Shown: positions 24,852 through 38,485 of the stretch, piece by piece
How positions within the stretch are numbered: the stretch's first letter is position 1
Layout: every line of letters starts with the position of its first letter
The notes under the pieces: generated by a model
What the model was told of the DNA's origin: nothing
Databases searched by the model: none
Seen by the model: only the letters and a program-made list of their open reading frames with translations
Translations under genes and position numbers: made by a program
NCBI GenBank assembly: GCA_051294375.1
Contig: CM119269.1
Location: 12,804,790-12,868,789, forward strand
Source: Paraspadella gotoi
Taxonomy: Eukaryota; Chaetognatha
Length of the DNA: 64,000 nucleotides
Direction: 5' to 3'

Positions 24852-26035
24852 TAGTGTTATGTCTCAAATAGATGGAAAAAAAACCTCATTTAAAAATTCG
24901 ATCGGAAAGTGGGGTAACTAAGGCTTACCAATGGCATCCTCACGCCAATGTGTTCTCTCAAATAATTTTTTTTATTTAATACATTTGAAAGGGAAAAAAA
25001 AGAAAATTTGGAATGCAGGTTGCAGAAAGGGTACAGATAATCTGGACTTATTGACATGATAACCATAACTTTTAATATCTTGTGAAATGGGGGCAGTAAA
25101 GAAATCTAAAAAATTTCATCATTAAGTCAGTCAATGAACCCTTTCCAATGGGCTATTACGAGAAATATTTTTTCTTAATTAAAATGGATGATAAATAAAT
25201 AAAATTAAATTACTTGCTATATTTAAAAAAAAATTATCAATACAAATTACACAATGATGTTTTGTTTGTCAAATATGTTACCAGCTATAAAATTTTTTTA
25301 CAACCTTTAATATGATAAACAAGCAGTGTGTCAAGCTTTTAGTTTGCAGTTAAAGATAATGAAAAATGACGATTTTTTTTTCACAGACAAGAAGGTAGAT
25401 GTCCAGACTGTTTATATCAAGCTGAAAACATTTTTGTATTTATCATTTTTAATATTTAAAATATATTTTATCAAGCTACAACATAAATTTTTGCTTGTTT
25501 TTTACTTTAACTGAAAAATATAGCAATTTTATGGAATAAAAAAATTTAATAATAAACAAAATGTAATTCAGTCTTTCCTTTTTCAAATTACAAAAGAAAA
25601 AGAAAAAATTTCATATGTCTTCATTGAAATTTTTAAAGCAAAAAACTGTTATACTTTTAACTCTGATTTAAACAAAAGCTGTGTAAAGATTTATGGATTT
25701 AATTTAATAAAACTCTTTTAGAAAGGTGTCCCATGATTAGGGCTTTAATTTGATACCACATCCACCTTGCTACCTCTTTTTTTTCAAAAGTTATTTAAAA
25801 AAATAACGTTTTTTAAATTACGCAGTACAAATCTTTGTTAAATAAAAATTTCGGCAAAGCGGGAGTATCTCACTTATTTCTGTTGGTAACAATACTTAAA
25901 TTTCAAAATAAACTTGAAGAAAATTTTTTGTCATTTAGAGACATATCACTTTCCGATGTACCCATCATATAATAATTTTATTTATTTATTTCCCCCAAAA
26001 AAGCCTAATTAGAAAGTTGAAATTTTTTCAAATTG

Positions 26036-26225
26036 TTGGGAAAAAAATTTCATCCGACCTATGCTCATTGAGAATAATGGTTTTGCATAGAAAATTAAAA
26101 TATCAAAAAAATAAAAAAATCAGCCTCTAGAAAAATTGAAAGGCTAGAGGCTGATTTTTTTAAAATTGCAAAATTTTTTTCCTGACTCATAATCCATTAT
26201 TCTCAACTTCAAATATTTTTTCCAA
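26036..26225. mobile_element. Hairpin-forming inverted repeat (~190 bp)
   Basis: Nested arms: AAAAATCAGCCTCTAG pairs with CTAGAGGCTGATTTTT around a short loop, flanked by ATTGAGAATAATGG and CCATTATTCTCAA. The second copy of the 8-kb segment carries a damaged version near 34.2 kb. Probably a small MITE. Confidence 0.7.
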
Positions 26226-27366
26226 AATCATTCAATCAATTTTTTTTATTAATTTAAAATGTTTTTATGATGTTGTTTTTGTTTGAAAGAATTGAAAAAA
26301 AGTGAAAAATATAGTAATTATATAAGGTTTTTGAAATACTTTAAAATATTAAATAATTAGACACAAGGGAGTAAGCACGAGAAACTTCCCATTCATAAAG
26401 AAAATTGAAAATGAATTTGTCAATATTGTTATTTAGATTAATTGACTAATTACAAAACAAATGAATTCATATAAATTGAGGAAATGATGGGTAAAAAATA
26501 TTCATCTTGGTCTGCGTTAACTATTAGGTTATCGTTAAAGTTTTGTTTTAATAATATTAATATTTTTTTTGCATTTATAAACAATGGTCTAAAATTTTGT
26601 AAGCATTTCGAGCTATATTGCTTCATCTTTTTTACTATTTTTGATTAGTTAGCTTTTTGTAGATGGTCAAGGTTATGGTCAGATACAGATATGTCCAGTA
26701 GTGTAAATCGCACATATTACCAAAAGTAATGATCAATTAATTTAGCTCAGAAACGATTTTAAAGGGACAAAATCAGCACGAGACCGTTTCGCCACGTTAT
26801 TTTTCATTGTGTCTTATATTTTCTTGGTCAAAATTAAAGAAAAGTAATAAAATTATCGAAAAATGATGATGATGATGATTATAAATAGTTTTTCATATTT
26901 TTTACATACTTATGATCAAAATATCGAAAAAAGAATTATACTTTGTGTAGACAACTTTTGCAAGCTACCTGAATCTGATCTTAAAAATAAAAAAATCCAA
27001 AAAAATTTTTTAGCCTTTCCTATTTATAAATAAATATTAAAAAATTAATATATAGAGTATGAGTAATATAAAAAATTTTGTCTATTCAGATTTTTTAAAA
27101 AATGTCTAAATTTTCGTTTGAGCAGGTGCTTAATTCAATTTCTTAACCACCTTACAGAGTTAGTCTCCCCCTACTCTAAATTCTAATTTATCTTGCAAGA
27201 TTAAGAAACGAATTGTTTAGAGAGAGAGACGCGGTGTTAAGTCGCCTTAGAATGTTATATACGTTCAAATTCGAAGTGAACCGAAATAAAGTAACCAGAA
27301 CACCGTCATTGTTCGATAATTCATTAGCGCTCATTATGATATTATGGTTCTGGTTTGAAGTTGCAA

Positions 27367-28523
27367 TTAAGTTACAACCAGCGGAAAGTTAAGATAAATG
27401 TAAAAATAATTCGTATATTGTTCTAAATTCATATGAGTTGGGATTTCTATTGAGTCGAGCAATTGCCATACATTGAAGAGCATCGGAGTGAAAAGGGTGG
27501 TTTGAGGCTGACGCTGGCGCTCAGAGCTTTGGATCTGCAATGACCACCTCAATAGGCCGGAACAGGTTGAAAACTGAAAGTTCTCTCAAATAAATAATGG
27601 TAAAGTGACTGTTAGAGAATATGAAAATAAAAATAATTTTAAAAAATTATTTAATTAATAAGCGCACGGAAGCCTTTAAAGATTATTTTATTACTATATA
27701 AATTAAAAATTTTTTTGGAATTTTTCAATTTTTTTTGATAGATTCTGATAGAGCTTTAAACGTTAGATAAAGGTTATTAATACAAATTTTTTAAATTTTT
27801 TTGTTTATATTGATAAAAATTTTAAAAAACCATAAAATTCAGCCAATGATGATGATGATTTTTTAATGTTTTTTTTTTTAAACCAATTTCTTGTCAAAAT
27901 TTTAAAAAATTGTAGTACTAATTTTCATTTAACTTTTCAAGCTCTATAAGAATCCGTTTTTAAAAATAAAATTTTGTTAAAAAAAATTTTGTCATTTGTT
28001 ATATATTAATAAATATTAATAGCTTCAGTGCAACAACCCAATGAACTAATTCAAAAAGTTGCATTGAAAATCGATTTAGTAATAGAAGGAAAAAGGAAAT
28101 TTTTTGGAGAAAATTAGAAGTTATAAAAAGTGTTCAATTTTGGCCCGCCTTACCACCTCAAGTCACCGGCGTGTTTATACCGATACCATCACATTTTAAG
28201 TAGCAGTACCGTGAGGAGATTGAACCCAGAACTTATGGTTGTAAGCCAGTCCAAGCCATTGGGACAAGCTATACAGGAGGCGAATTTAGGATTCTCCACA
28301 GTACGTCAGATATCGCTCAGCAAATTACAATACGAAAAATTAAGTTACGGTTCAGCTGACGGCTGCTGACGCTGCTTTTGCTGCAGCGTCGAGCGAATTG
28401 GTCACTTCACGAACAAAGAATCACATTGAATGTCCGATTCGTAAAAATGACTCACGTGTGATTCGATGGATAATTTGGTTCCGTCCTGCATTTGTGCTTT
28501 TACGGTTTTCTCTTCAATTTGTA
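27367..28523 (-). CDS. Candidate minus-strand gene, two exons (copy 1)
   Basis: Exon 28456-28523 is bounded by a strong acceptor (TTCTTTTTCAG|TA) and donor (CACAC|GTGAGT). It encodes QIEEKTVKAQMQDGTKLSIE and leaves in phase 0. A possible next exon starts at CATTGCAG|ATCC near 27541 in phase 0, reads SSERQRQPQTTLFTPMLFNV and continues to a stop at 27367. The second 8-kb copy has lost the donor GTGAGT (reads GTGATC) and carries indels in the second exon. The upstream exons are not found and no family is recognised. Treat it as a partial, uncertain gene. Confidence 0.35.
27741..27955. mobile_element. Inverted-repeat element with GATTCTGATAGAGC ends
   Basis: The left end, GATTCTGATAGAGCTTTAAA, is mirrored imperfectly by the right end, TTTCAAGCTCTATAAGAATC. 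The interior is AT-rich. A second copy lies near 35.82-36.03 kb because of the large duplication, and a lone end sits near 24525. Confidence 0.7.
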
Positions 28524-29869
28524 CTGAAAAAGAATAATACAATAAACAACAAATAATAACAGAATTTTTTTTACAAAATCATAATTTTTTTTCGAAAATT
28601 AATTAGAGACAAATTTATCTGAGAAGGGAGTGAGTACCATTTTTTCGATGAAAACTTTTTACACGAAAACTTTTTACGTGTTACATTTTGTACTCAGACA
28701 TAAGTTGTCACCTGACTTTTTTGACGTTCACAGAGATATGTGTTTAAACCTAGCGATCAGTGATAACGATAAGCGAAGAAAACTCGAGTGTTTTAATCTG
28801 ATCCTATGATTTCAGCTCGAGAGAGGAACTTGAAAACTCAGATTTGAATCAATAATTTTACTCTTTTGAAAAAAGTGCTAATTTAACTGAGAAAAATAAT
28901 CTGACTGATTATTAATGCATGTTTATTTACAATATGATTTTTCTCGTTTGTAACATTTCGTGACAGTATCTATGCAACCGTAATATTTTAAAGGATTAAT
29001 GATAGTCGGTTTTGAAGGTCTCGGTTTGACAATTTATATGATATATAATACAACATATTTGTAATGGGTCTTCTTTATTTAATTACTGTCCATTAAGAGG
29101 AGATCAAATTTGAAACTTCATCAATGCAATTTTCCGATTTTTTCTGATGATTAAAAAGTACTTAAAATTTAAATAAAAAATAAACATGTAATATTTTTTC
29201 TCCTTTTTAAAATAAAATACAATTTGAGTTAATTTAAATATTAAGTTATCACTGACAGCTAAAAAATTTAAATCAATGGTATTAAAAAGTTGTTAAGCAT
29301 TAGTTATATTATTGTTCAATGCACGAAAGCAAAACCTGCACCAAGTTTTAAAGAATAATAAAAGAATATTTTGTGTTACCCATTTAATAAATTTTATAAA
29401 ATTTTATATTAATTATAAATTTTTTAAATTAAAAAAAAAATAAAATCAGATGACGTTTTGTAAAAAAAATCATCTCATTATTATTCAGAAAAGTTACTAA
29501 GCACCTAAGAATTAAACATATATGAAATCTATACCACATTCAAGAGCAGGCAAAATGCTACATTTAACTGAGTTTTGATTGGTTGTGACAACGTTGAACA
29601 TTAAAAGGTAAAAAAATCAAAAGTTGATTGACAAAAATGATGAGTTCATTGGAGCCTAGAAGTTATTATGTAAAAATTTAAACGCAGAAACCATTTGGAT
29701 ATTCAATTTTATTTTTTGAAATTTATTTTTAACTCGCATGATTCCTTCTCGCCAAAAGGACCTTTGTCCTTTTTCCTCTTCTTTTTTTTTTAATTCCGAA
29801 ACCAAAACAAATCAATTTCGTTTTCTTTTCTTTATTTTCTCGGCCGCGACGCTGAAGACGACTGGGAGA

Positions 29870-29892
29870 GAGTGAGAGAGAGAGAAAGAGGG

Positions 29893-29947
<55 letters not shown>

Positions 29948-30225
29948 AAATAGATATGTTGAACCAAAAGTGATAGAACGATGGGACTGGTGTCAGATTA
30001 AAGCCCTAATTATGGGGCATCTTTTCCATATAAGGCTTGGTAGAGGTAGAGAGATAGGTAGAGAAAGCGTCTTAGACGGTTCGACAAAGAGAGAGAATTT
30101 TTATTGGGAAAAAGAGAAAGAGAGAAAAAAATATAGACAGAGAGAGAGAGATAGAGAGAGAGAGAGAGTAAAAAAAAGAGAGAGAGAGACTGAATCACTG
30201 ATTTTTTTCAAAACAGTAACATTAT
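29870..30225. repeat. GA microsatellites
   Basis: (GA)n tracts at 29870-29945, 30045-30190 and (within the small gene) 30363-30412. Copy 2 has the same tracts with different lengths at 37938-38270 and 38440-38486. Confidence 0.9.
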
Positions 30226-30376
30226 CAATTCAAATCTTTATTCTCAAATAATGACACAATTTCGTCTTCGCTTCGCTTATCGTTATCACTGATGGCCTGA
30301 AGATTTAAACACGTATCTCTGATCTCTGATTTCTTTTTCCGAAAACTTGATGGAAACGAAGAACAGAGAGAGAGAC

Positions 30377-30411
<35 letters not shown>

Positions 30412-30494
30412 TCGTGTCGTTGAGCGAAAACCGGTTTTAATTCTATTTCGTCGTCAAAAACCTGCTCTTTTTGGTCTCCTTTTTGTTTAACCAT
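30225..30494 (-). CDS. Small divergent gene, 89 codons or spliced
   Basis: An ATG at 30494 opens MVKQKGDQKEQVFDDEIELK. The frame passes through a GA tract read as Leu-Ser repeats and ends SDNDKRSEDEIVSLFENKDL plus Asn and a stop at 30225. Both ends read like charged, soluble protein, so the repeat may be a small intron or a tolerated insertion. The start lies only 75 bp from the start of the membrane-protein gene on the other strand, which suggests a shared divergent promoter. In copy 2 a one-base loss after codon 5 breaks the frame. The family is unknown. Confidence 0.45.
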
Positions 30495-30569
30495 TATTGT
30501 AACACGAAATACGATTAAAGTAATACTAGGAAGTAAGTATCAACATTCAACAATCCTACCGTTCCAGTC
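30495..30569. promoter_or_regulatory. Short divergent intergenic region
   Basis: Seventy-five bases separate two divergent start codons; the same arrangement is at 38568-38642 in copy 2. No TATA box is evident. A bidirectional promoter is the simplest reading but is not proven. Confidence 0.4.
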
Positions 30570-31475
30570 ATGTCTTCAAGGCGCCGCCGATGTCCCCACG
30601 ACAGGCTGGCGCGACGCCTGATGAAGTGCAGCGCTGTTCTAGTTTTTAGCGGAACCGCCTGTCTCATGCTAAGGTTTTTGGTCGAACATGAGGTAAAAAA
30701 TATAGCTGACGTTTTGTTTAACAAAATAAAAGTTATAATATATTATAAATAATAATAAATAAACACGCACCGATAATCGCGTGCCCAAAAAACGCAAAAG
30801 ACACGAATAATACTTATAATACTTATTTTTAACAACGAGGCTAAATAATGACAATATCTTAAGCACTGTTTATACTGTTTTTGTGTAACAATTTAAAGAC
30901 TTTTTTACCTAATACGAGTAAGTTTAAAGCTTCACAAATAAATACACTTTTTACTTTTACCATGATATCCCAGATACTAGTTTAAATTAATACTAATATA
31001 TAATATTAATAACGTTGATGTTTAGTCAAATAAAGGGGGTAATTAATAAGTGAAGGCAAGTATCAGGTTAACAATAGTTTTAATGACGGACAATGATTAA
31101 GGTGATGACAAATGAAATGACGATAATATCAAGTAATTCTATTTTAAGAGTAATAATTTTTGGATCACTTTTTTAAAAAAAGAAATGGTATAATCACAAG
31201 TACATTGCTTAATTCCACTCCAGCCTGCTGCTCAGGTCCTTTCGAAAAACGATGCTCCCGAAGTGACGTTAATGGGCGCCTGCATTCTTCTCGGCATCAT
31301 CGGCTTGGTGGTCGGCGGGGGGCGTCCCGTAGCGACGAAAGCAGCGTCGTTCGTGTCGCTCGCCAATCTGATTGTTTCGATGGCGTTGTGTGCTTACCTC
31401 AGCTACGAAACTGTCGATGTTTCATTCAAGGGTGAGGAAAGAACGGTGAATGCTGCTGCTGAGGTTGGAGACGTG

Positions 31476-31507
<32 letters not shown>

Positions 31508-32306
31508 TGAGTCTTATTTTCCCCCTTTTTTTTAAATAGTTTCCCGATCTTTTCATAATTTTTTTTTATATTCTTTTATTGATTTTTCAATAGATCAATA
31601 ATTTTTTTAGTTCATTTAATAATTTTACAGTTTTTTACTTAATTTCAGGTCCTTCAAATATTCTTTTATTTCTTTTCAATTTTATTTCTATCTTTTAATT
31701 TTGTCATCAACCTACCTCGAACCTACATCATTTGCTCCAGGCTGCTCCAACGAAACCAAGGGCGCCACGTGGAAAAGTTTCTTCTGCATCTTCTTCACAA
31801 TCGCCAGTCGCTTCGCCGCCTTCCTCGCCTGCTATCGCCTGGCGAATATGAAGAAGCCGAAAGAGTCGCCTGATGAGACGACGACGCCTGACGTGGCGAA
31901 GGAGGCTTTGACGTCTGAGAAAGAGGATCTCACAAAGGAAGATATAATTGGTGAAGAGAGAGAGAGAGAGAGAGAGAGAGATGAGCTGTCAAATAATAAC
32001 AAATACATAATGCTATCTGAATAATAATAAAAAGAATATTATGTAGTATGTAATACTAATTGGTAATTACCTAATATAATTTTTTTCTTCACTCAAAAGA
32101 CACCATGAATGAGAAGAAAATCACGTTTGTCGACTCTTCTTCTACGACCGCCGCCGCCGCAGCAGCCGCCGCCGCCGCCGTCTCTCCTCCCGCCAAGCTT
32201 TCCCTCTGCGCCAAACTCATCGGCCGACGCCGCGCCACAAAACTTCAATCGGATTTCGTCTTTCTTCAAATCGCGATCCCCGTCGGCGCCGCAGTCTTCG
32301 TTATGA
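30570..32306 (+). CDS. Eight-helix membrane protein, copy 1 (exons 1-4, cut by gap)
   Basis: Exons 30570-30692, 31236-31431, 31741-31950 and 32100-32306 join in phase (0, 1, 1, 1), with normal donors and acceptors. They encode helices 1-4 (around residues 16-35, 54-72, 78-100 and 115-140) and the start of helix 5. The later exons are missing because the segment ends in an N gap at 32824. All four exons are open here, whereas copy 2 has one-base losses in exons 1 and 2, so copy 1 gives the reliable sequence for the 5' half. Exon 4 includes a run of ten alanines from GCC/GCA codons. See the copy 2 entry for the full protein. Confidence 0.7.
31470..31508 (+). repeat. GCG triplet run after exon 2
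   Basis: (GCG)n immediately downstream of the exon 2 donor. If intron 2 were retained, the frame would continue through an alanine run and stop after about 34 more residues. It is present in both copies. Confidence 0.7.
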
Positions 32307-32823
32307 GTAAGACTGTGTCTGAGGAGTTAAGTTCTCTATCCACTTGACCTCTGACCCTTATCTTTTCACTGAAATTTAACCTCTTGGCATCTGACCCCGC
32401 GGGTAACCTCCGTGATATATCCTCTTTGAACTAGTGATCTCCATCCGACTCTATTTTCCAAAAGCGTCCCTTTTCTGTTCCTCATCCCTGAATTTGAATT
32501 TAAATGTAAATATTTAACTTTAACCTCTTACCAAATACTTAATCTAATCCTAAATCTTAATACTAACCCAATCCCCAATACTTTTTTCCTTAATCCTAAT
32601 CCGAATATATAACACTAATCTTTAACCTAATTTTTAACCTTAATCCTTAACCTAAGCTCTAACCAAATCTTTAAATTAAAAAACTCTTTTTATTCTAAAT
32701 TTAAACGGAAATGGAACAGTTTTGAAAATTTAAGCTGAAATGGAGTAGTTTTGAAAAGTATAGCCGACATGAAGGCTGGAATCCAGGTTTTCCCAGCCAC
32801 GATCACCCACTTAATTGCTGACG

Positions 32824-32962
32824 NNNNNNNNNNTAACCCAATCCCCAATCCCCAATACTTTTTTCCTTAATCCTAATCTTTAACCTAATTTTTAACATTA
32901 ATCCTTAACCTAAGCTCTAACCAAATCTTTAAATTAANNNNNNNNNNNNNNNNNNNNNNNNN
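32824..32962. other. Assembly gaps with a stranded 104-bp fragment
   Basis: A 10-N run (32824-32833) and a 25-N run (32938-32962) enclose a fragment that repeats the TAACCCAATCCCCAATAC block already present at about 32567-32695. This is the mark of a scaffolding join rather than natural sequence. Confidence 0.95.
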
Positions 32963-35271
32963 AGTGTTATGTCTCAAATAGATGGAAAAAAAACCTCATT
33001 TAAATTCGATCGGAAGTGGGGTAACTAAGGCTTACCAATGGCATCCTCCACGCAATTGTTCTCTCAATAATTTTTTTTATTTAATACATTTGAAAGGGAA
33101 AAAAAGAAAATTTGGAATGCAGGTTGCAGAAAGGGTACAGATAATCTGACTATTGACATGATAACATAACTTTTAATATCTTGTGAAATGGGGGCAGTAA
33201 AGAAATCTAAAAATTCATCATTAAGTCAGTCAATGAACCCTTTCCAATGGCTATTACGAGAAATATTTTTTCTTAATTAAAATGGATGATAAATAATAAA
33301 ATTAAATTACTTGCTATATTTAAAAAAAATTATCAATACAAATTAACACAATGATGTTTTGCTTTGTCAAATATGTTACCAGCTATAAAATTGTTTACAA
33401 CTTTAATATGATAAACAAGCAGTTGTGTCAAGCTTTTAGTTTGCAGTTAAAGATAATGAAAAATGACGATTTTTTTTTCACAGACAAGAAGGTAGATGTC
33501 CAGACTGTTATATCAAGCTGAAAACATTTTTGTATTTATCATTTTAATATTTAAAAATATATTTATCAAGCTACAACATAAATTTTTGCTTGTTTTTTAC
33601 TTAACTGAAAAATATAAGCAATTTTATGGAATAAAAAAATTTAATAATAAACAAAATGTAATTCAGTCTTTCCTTTTTCAAATTACAAAAGAAAAAGAAA
33701 AAAATTTCATATGTCTTCATTGAAATTTTTAAAGCAAAAAACTGTTATACTTTTAACTCTGATTTAAACAAAAGCTGTGTAAAGATTTTATGGATTTAAT
33801 TTAATAAACTCTTTTAGAAAGGTGTCCATGATTAGGGCTTTAATTTGATACCAATCCACCTTGCTACCTCTTTTTTTTCAAAAGTTTATTTAAAAAATAA
33901 CGTTTTTTTAAATTACGCAGTACAAATCTTGTTAAATAAAAATTTCGGCAAAGCGGGAGTATCTCACTTATTTCTGTGGTACAATACTTAAATTTCAAAA
34001 TAAAACTTGAGAAAATTTTTTTGTCATTTAGAGACATATCACTTTCCGATGTACCATCATATAATAATTTATTATTTATTTCCCCCAAAAAAGCCTAATT
34101 AGAAAAGTTGAAATTTTTTCAAATTGTTGGGAAAAAAATTTCATCCGACTATGCTCATTGAGAATAATGGTTTTGCATAGAAAATTAAAATATCAAAAAA
34201 ATAAAAAAATCAGCCTCTAGAAAAATTGAAAGCTAGAGCTATTTTTTTAAAATTGCAAAATTTTTTCCTGACTCATAATCCATTATTCTCAACTTTCAAA
34301 ATATTTTTTTCCAAATCATTCAATCAATTTTTTATTAATTTAAAATGTTTTTATGATGTTGTTTTTGTTTGAAAGAATTGAAAAAAAGTGAAAAATATAG
34401 TAATTATATAAGGTTTTTGAAATACTTTAAAATATTAAATAATTAGACACAGGGGAGTAAGCAGAGAAAACTTCCCATTCATAAAGAAAATGAAAATGAA
34501 TTTTGTCATATTGTTATTTAGATTAATGACTATTACAAACAAATGATTCATATAATTGAGGAATGATGGGTAAAAAATATTCATCTGGTCTCGGTTAACT
34601 ATTAGGTTATCGTTAAATTTGTTTTAATAATATTAATATTTTTTTTGCATTTATAAAGCATGGTCTAAAATTTTGTAAGCATTTCGAGTCAACTATATTG
34701 CTTCATCTTTTTACTATTTTTGATTAGTTAGCTTTTTGTAGAGGTCCAAGGGTTATTGGTCACATACAGCATATAGTCCAGTATGTGATATCGCCACATA
34801 TTATCCGAAAAGTAGTGATCAATTAATTTAGCTCAGAAACGATTTTAAAGGGACAAAATCAGCCACGAGACCGTTCGCCACGTTATTTTTCATTGTGTCT
34901 TATATTTTTCTTGTGTCAAAATAAGAAAAAGTAATAAAATATCGAAAATGATTGATGATGATGATTATAAATGTTTTCATATATTTTTACATATCTTATG
35001 ATAAAATATCGAAGAAAAAGAATTATACTTGTGTAGTACAACTTTTTGCAAGCTACCTGAATCTGATCTTAAAAATAAAAAATCCAAAAAAATTTTTAGC
35101 CTTTCCTATTTATAAATAAATATTAAAAAATTAATATATAGAGTATGGATAATATAAACAATTTTTGTCTATTCAGATTTTTAAAAAATGTCTAAATTTT
35201 TCGTTTGAGCAGGTGCTTAATTCAATTTCTTACCACCTTACAGAGTAGTTCCCCCTACTCTAAATTCTAAT

Positions 35272-36611
35272 TTAATCTTGCAAATTAAGAAACGAATTGT
35301 TTAGAGAGAGAGACCGAGTGTTAAGTCGCCTTAGAATGTTATATACGTTCAAATTCGAAGTGAACCGAAATAAAATAACCAGAACTACCGTCATTGTTGA
35401 TAATTCATTACGCTCATTATGAATTATGTTCTGGTTTGAAGTTGCAATTAAGTTTACAACCAAGCGAAAGTTAAGATAAATGTAAATAATTCGTATATTG
35501 TTTCTAAATTCATAATGAGTTGGGAATTTTCTCATTGCCAGTCGAGCATTGCCATACATTGAAGAGCATCGAGTGACAGGGTGTTTGAGGCTGAGCCTGG
35601 CGCTCAGAGCTTTGGATTGCAATGACCACCTCATTAGGCCGGAACAGGTTGAAAACTAGAAGTTCTCTCAAAATAAATAATGGTAAGAGTGACTGTTAGA
35701 GAATATGAAAATAAAAATAATTTTAAAAAATATTTAATTAATAAGCGCACGGAAGCCTTTAAAATTATTTTATTACTATATTATTAAAATTTTTTTGATT
35801 TTTTTCAATTTTTTTTGAATAGATTCTGATAGAGCTTTAAACGTTAGATAAAGGTTATTAATACAAAATTTTTAAAATTTTTTTGTTTTATTGATAAAAA
35901 ATTTTAAAAAAACCATAAAATTCAGCCAATATGATGATGATTTTTTAATGTTTTTTTTTTAACGCAATTTCTTGTCAAAATTTTAAAAATTGTAGTAACT
36001 ATTTTCATTTAACTTTTCAAGCTCTATAAGAAATCGTTTTTAAAAAATAAATTTTGTAAAAAAAATTTTGTCATTTGTTATATATTAATAAATATTTAAT
36101 AGCTTCAGTGCAACAACCCAATGAACTAAATTCAAAAGTTGCATTGAAAATCGATTTAGTAATAGAAGGAAAAAAGGAAATTTTTTGGAGAAAATTAAAG
36201 TTATAAAAAGTGTTCAATTTGGCCCGCCTTACCACTCAAGTCACCGGTGTTTATACCGATACATCCATTTTAAGTAGCAGTACCGTGAGGAGATTGAACC
36301 CAGAACTTATGGTTGTACAGCCAGTCCACAAGCCATTGGACAAAGCTATACAGGAGGCGAATTTAACGGATTCTCCACAGTACGTCAATATCGCTTCAGC
36401 AATTTACAAACGAAAAATTAAGTTACGGTCAGCTGACGCTGCTGACGCTGCTTTTGCTGCAGCGTCGAGCGAATTGTCACTTCACGAACAAAAGAATCAC
36501 ATTGAATGTCCGAAAATTCGTAAAAATGATCACGTGTGATTCGATGGATAATTTGGTTCCGTCCTGCATTTGTGCTTTTACGGTTTTCTCTCAATTTGTA
36601 CTGAAAAAGAA
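35272..36611 (-). pseudogene. Candidate minus-strand gene, copy 2 (damaged)
   Basis: Counterpart of 27367-28523. The first exon has lost a base (TTGAGAG for TTGAAGAG) and its donor. The second exon lacks the G of its acceptor. The damage may be sequencing error. Confidence 0.3.
36210..36539 (+). CDS. Candidate plus-strand exon of ~109 codons
   Basis: A frame that reads like real protein: VTGVYTDTSILSSSTVRRLN, then a segment with PVHKPLDKAIQEANLTDSPQ, a basic stretch KRKIKLRS and an alanine-rich run. There is no upstream ATG; the first in-frame Met is at 36309. The equivalent in copy 1 (28130-28369) is shifted by several indels. A minus frame is also open over part of it, so strand is uncertain. 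No family is recognised. Confidence 0.3.
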   Translation: MFNLARLTTQVTGVYTDTSILSSSTVRRLNPELMVVQPVHKPLDKAIQEANLTDSPQYVNIASAIYKRKIKLRSADAADAAFAAASSELSLHEQKNHIECPKIRKNDHV

Positions 36612-37973
36612 TAATACAATAAACAACAAATAATACAGAAATTTTTTTACAAATCAATAATTTTTTTTCGAAAATTAATTAGAGACAAATTTTTTTCTGA
36701 GAAAGGGAGTTTGAGTACCATTTTTTCGAATGAAAACTTTTTAGCAACGAAACTTTTTACGTGTTACATTTTGTACTCAGACATAAGTTTGTCACCTGAC
36801 TTTTTTGAACGGTCACAGAGATATGTGTTTTAAACGCTAGCGATCAGTGATAACGATAAGCGAAGAAAACTCGAGTGTTTTAATATGATCCTATGATTTC
36901 AGCTCGAGAGAGGAACTGAAAACTCAAGATTTGAATCATAATTTTACTCTTTTAAAAAGTGCTGAATTTAACTGAGAAAATAATTGACCTGATTTATTAA
37001 TGCATGTTTATTTACAATATGATTTTCTCGTTTGTAACATTTCTGTGACAGTATCTATCGCAACCGTAATATTTTAAAGGATTAATGATAGTCGGTTTGA
37101 AGGTCTCGTTTGACAATTTATATGATATATAATACAACATATTTGTAATGGGTCTTCTTTATTTAATTACTGTCCATTAAGAGGAGATCAAATTGAAACT
37201 TCATCAATGCAATTTTCCGATTTTTCTGATGATTAAAAAGTACTTAAAATTTAAATAAAAAATAAACATGTAATATTTTTTCTCTTTTTAAAATAAAATA
37301 CAATTTAGTTAATTTAAATATTAAGTTTATCACTGACAGCTAAAAATTTAAATCAATTGGTATTAAAAGTTGTTAAGCATTAGTTATATTATTGTTCATG
37401 CACGAAAGCAAAACCTGCACCAAGTTTTAAAGAATAATAAAAGAATATTTTGTGTTACCCATTTAATAAATTTTATAAAATTTTTATATTAATTATAAAT
37501 TTTAAATTAAAAAAAAAAAAATCAGATGACTGTTTTGTAAAAAAAATCATCTCATTATTATTCAGAAAAGTTACTAAGCACCTAAGAATTAAACATATAT
37601 GAAATCTATACCCACATTCAAGAGCAGGCAAAATGCTACATTTAACTGAGTTTTGATTGGTTGTGACAACGTTGAACATTAAAAGGTAAAAAAATCAAAA
37701 GTTGATTGACAAAAATGATGAGTTCATTGGAGCCTAGAAGTTATTATGTAAAAATTTAAACGCAGAAACCATTTGGATATTCAATTTTATTTTTGAAATT
37801 TATTTTTAACTCGCATGATTCCTTCTCGCCAAAAGGACCTTTGTCCTTTTCCTCTTCTTTTTTTTTAATTCCGAAACCAAAACAAATCAATTTCGTTTCT
37901 TTTCTTTATTTCTCGGCCGCGACGCTGAAGACGACTGGGAGAGAGTGAGAGAGAGAGAAAGAGGGAGATAGAT

Positions 37974-38023
<50 letters not shown>

Positions 38024-38295
38024 CTAAATAGATATGTTGAACCAAAAGTGATAGAACGATGGACTGGTGTCAGATTAAAGCCCTAATTATGGGCATCTTT
38101 TCCATATAAGGCTTGGTAGAGGTAGAGAGATAGGTAGAGAAAGCGTCTTAGACGGTTCGACAAAGAGAGAGAATTTTTATTGGGAAAAAGAGAAAGAGAG
38201 AAAAAAATATAGACAGAGAGAGAGAGATAGAGAGAGAGAGAGAGTAAAAAAAGAGAGAGAGAGACTGAATCACTGATTTTTTTCAAAACAGTAAC

Positions 38296-38453
38296 ATTAT
38301 CAATTCAAATCTTTATTCTCAAATAATGACACAATTTCGTCTTCGCTTCGCTTATCGTTATCACTGATGGCCTGAAGATTTAAACACGTATCTCTGATCT
38401 CTGATTTCTTTTTCCGAAAACTTGATGGAAACGAAGAACAGAGAGAGAGACAG

Positions 38454-38485
<32 letters not shown>

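Larger units (their letters stand above)
24852..32823 (+). repeat. 8-kb duplicated segment, copy 1
   Basis: Begins AGTGTTATGTCTCAAATAGA and runs to ACG just before the N gap. The whole segment recurs at 32963-40915 in the same orientation. The copies differ by very many one-base indels, mainly in homopolymers, in coding and non-coding parts alike. This pattern, with N gaps at the junction, looks more like two unmerged haplotypes or uncorrected contigs than a real tandem duplication. Confidence 0.9.
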
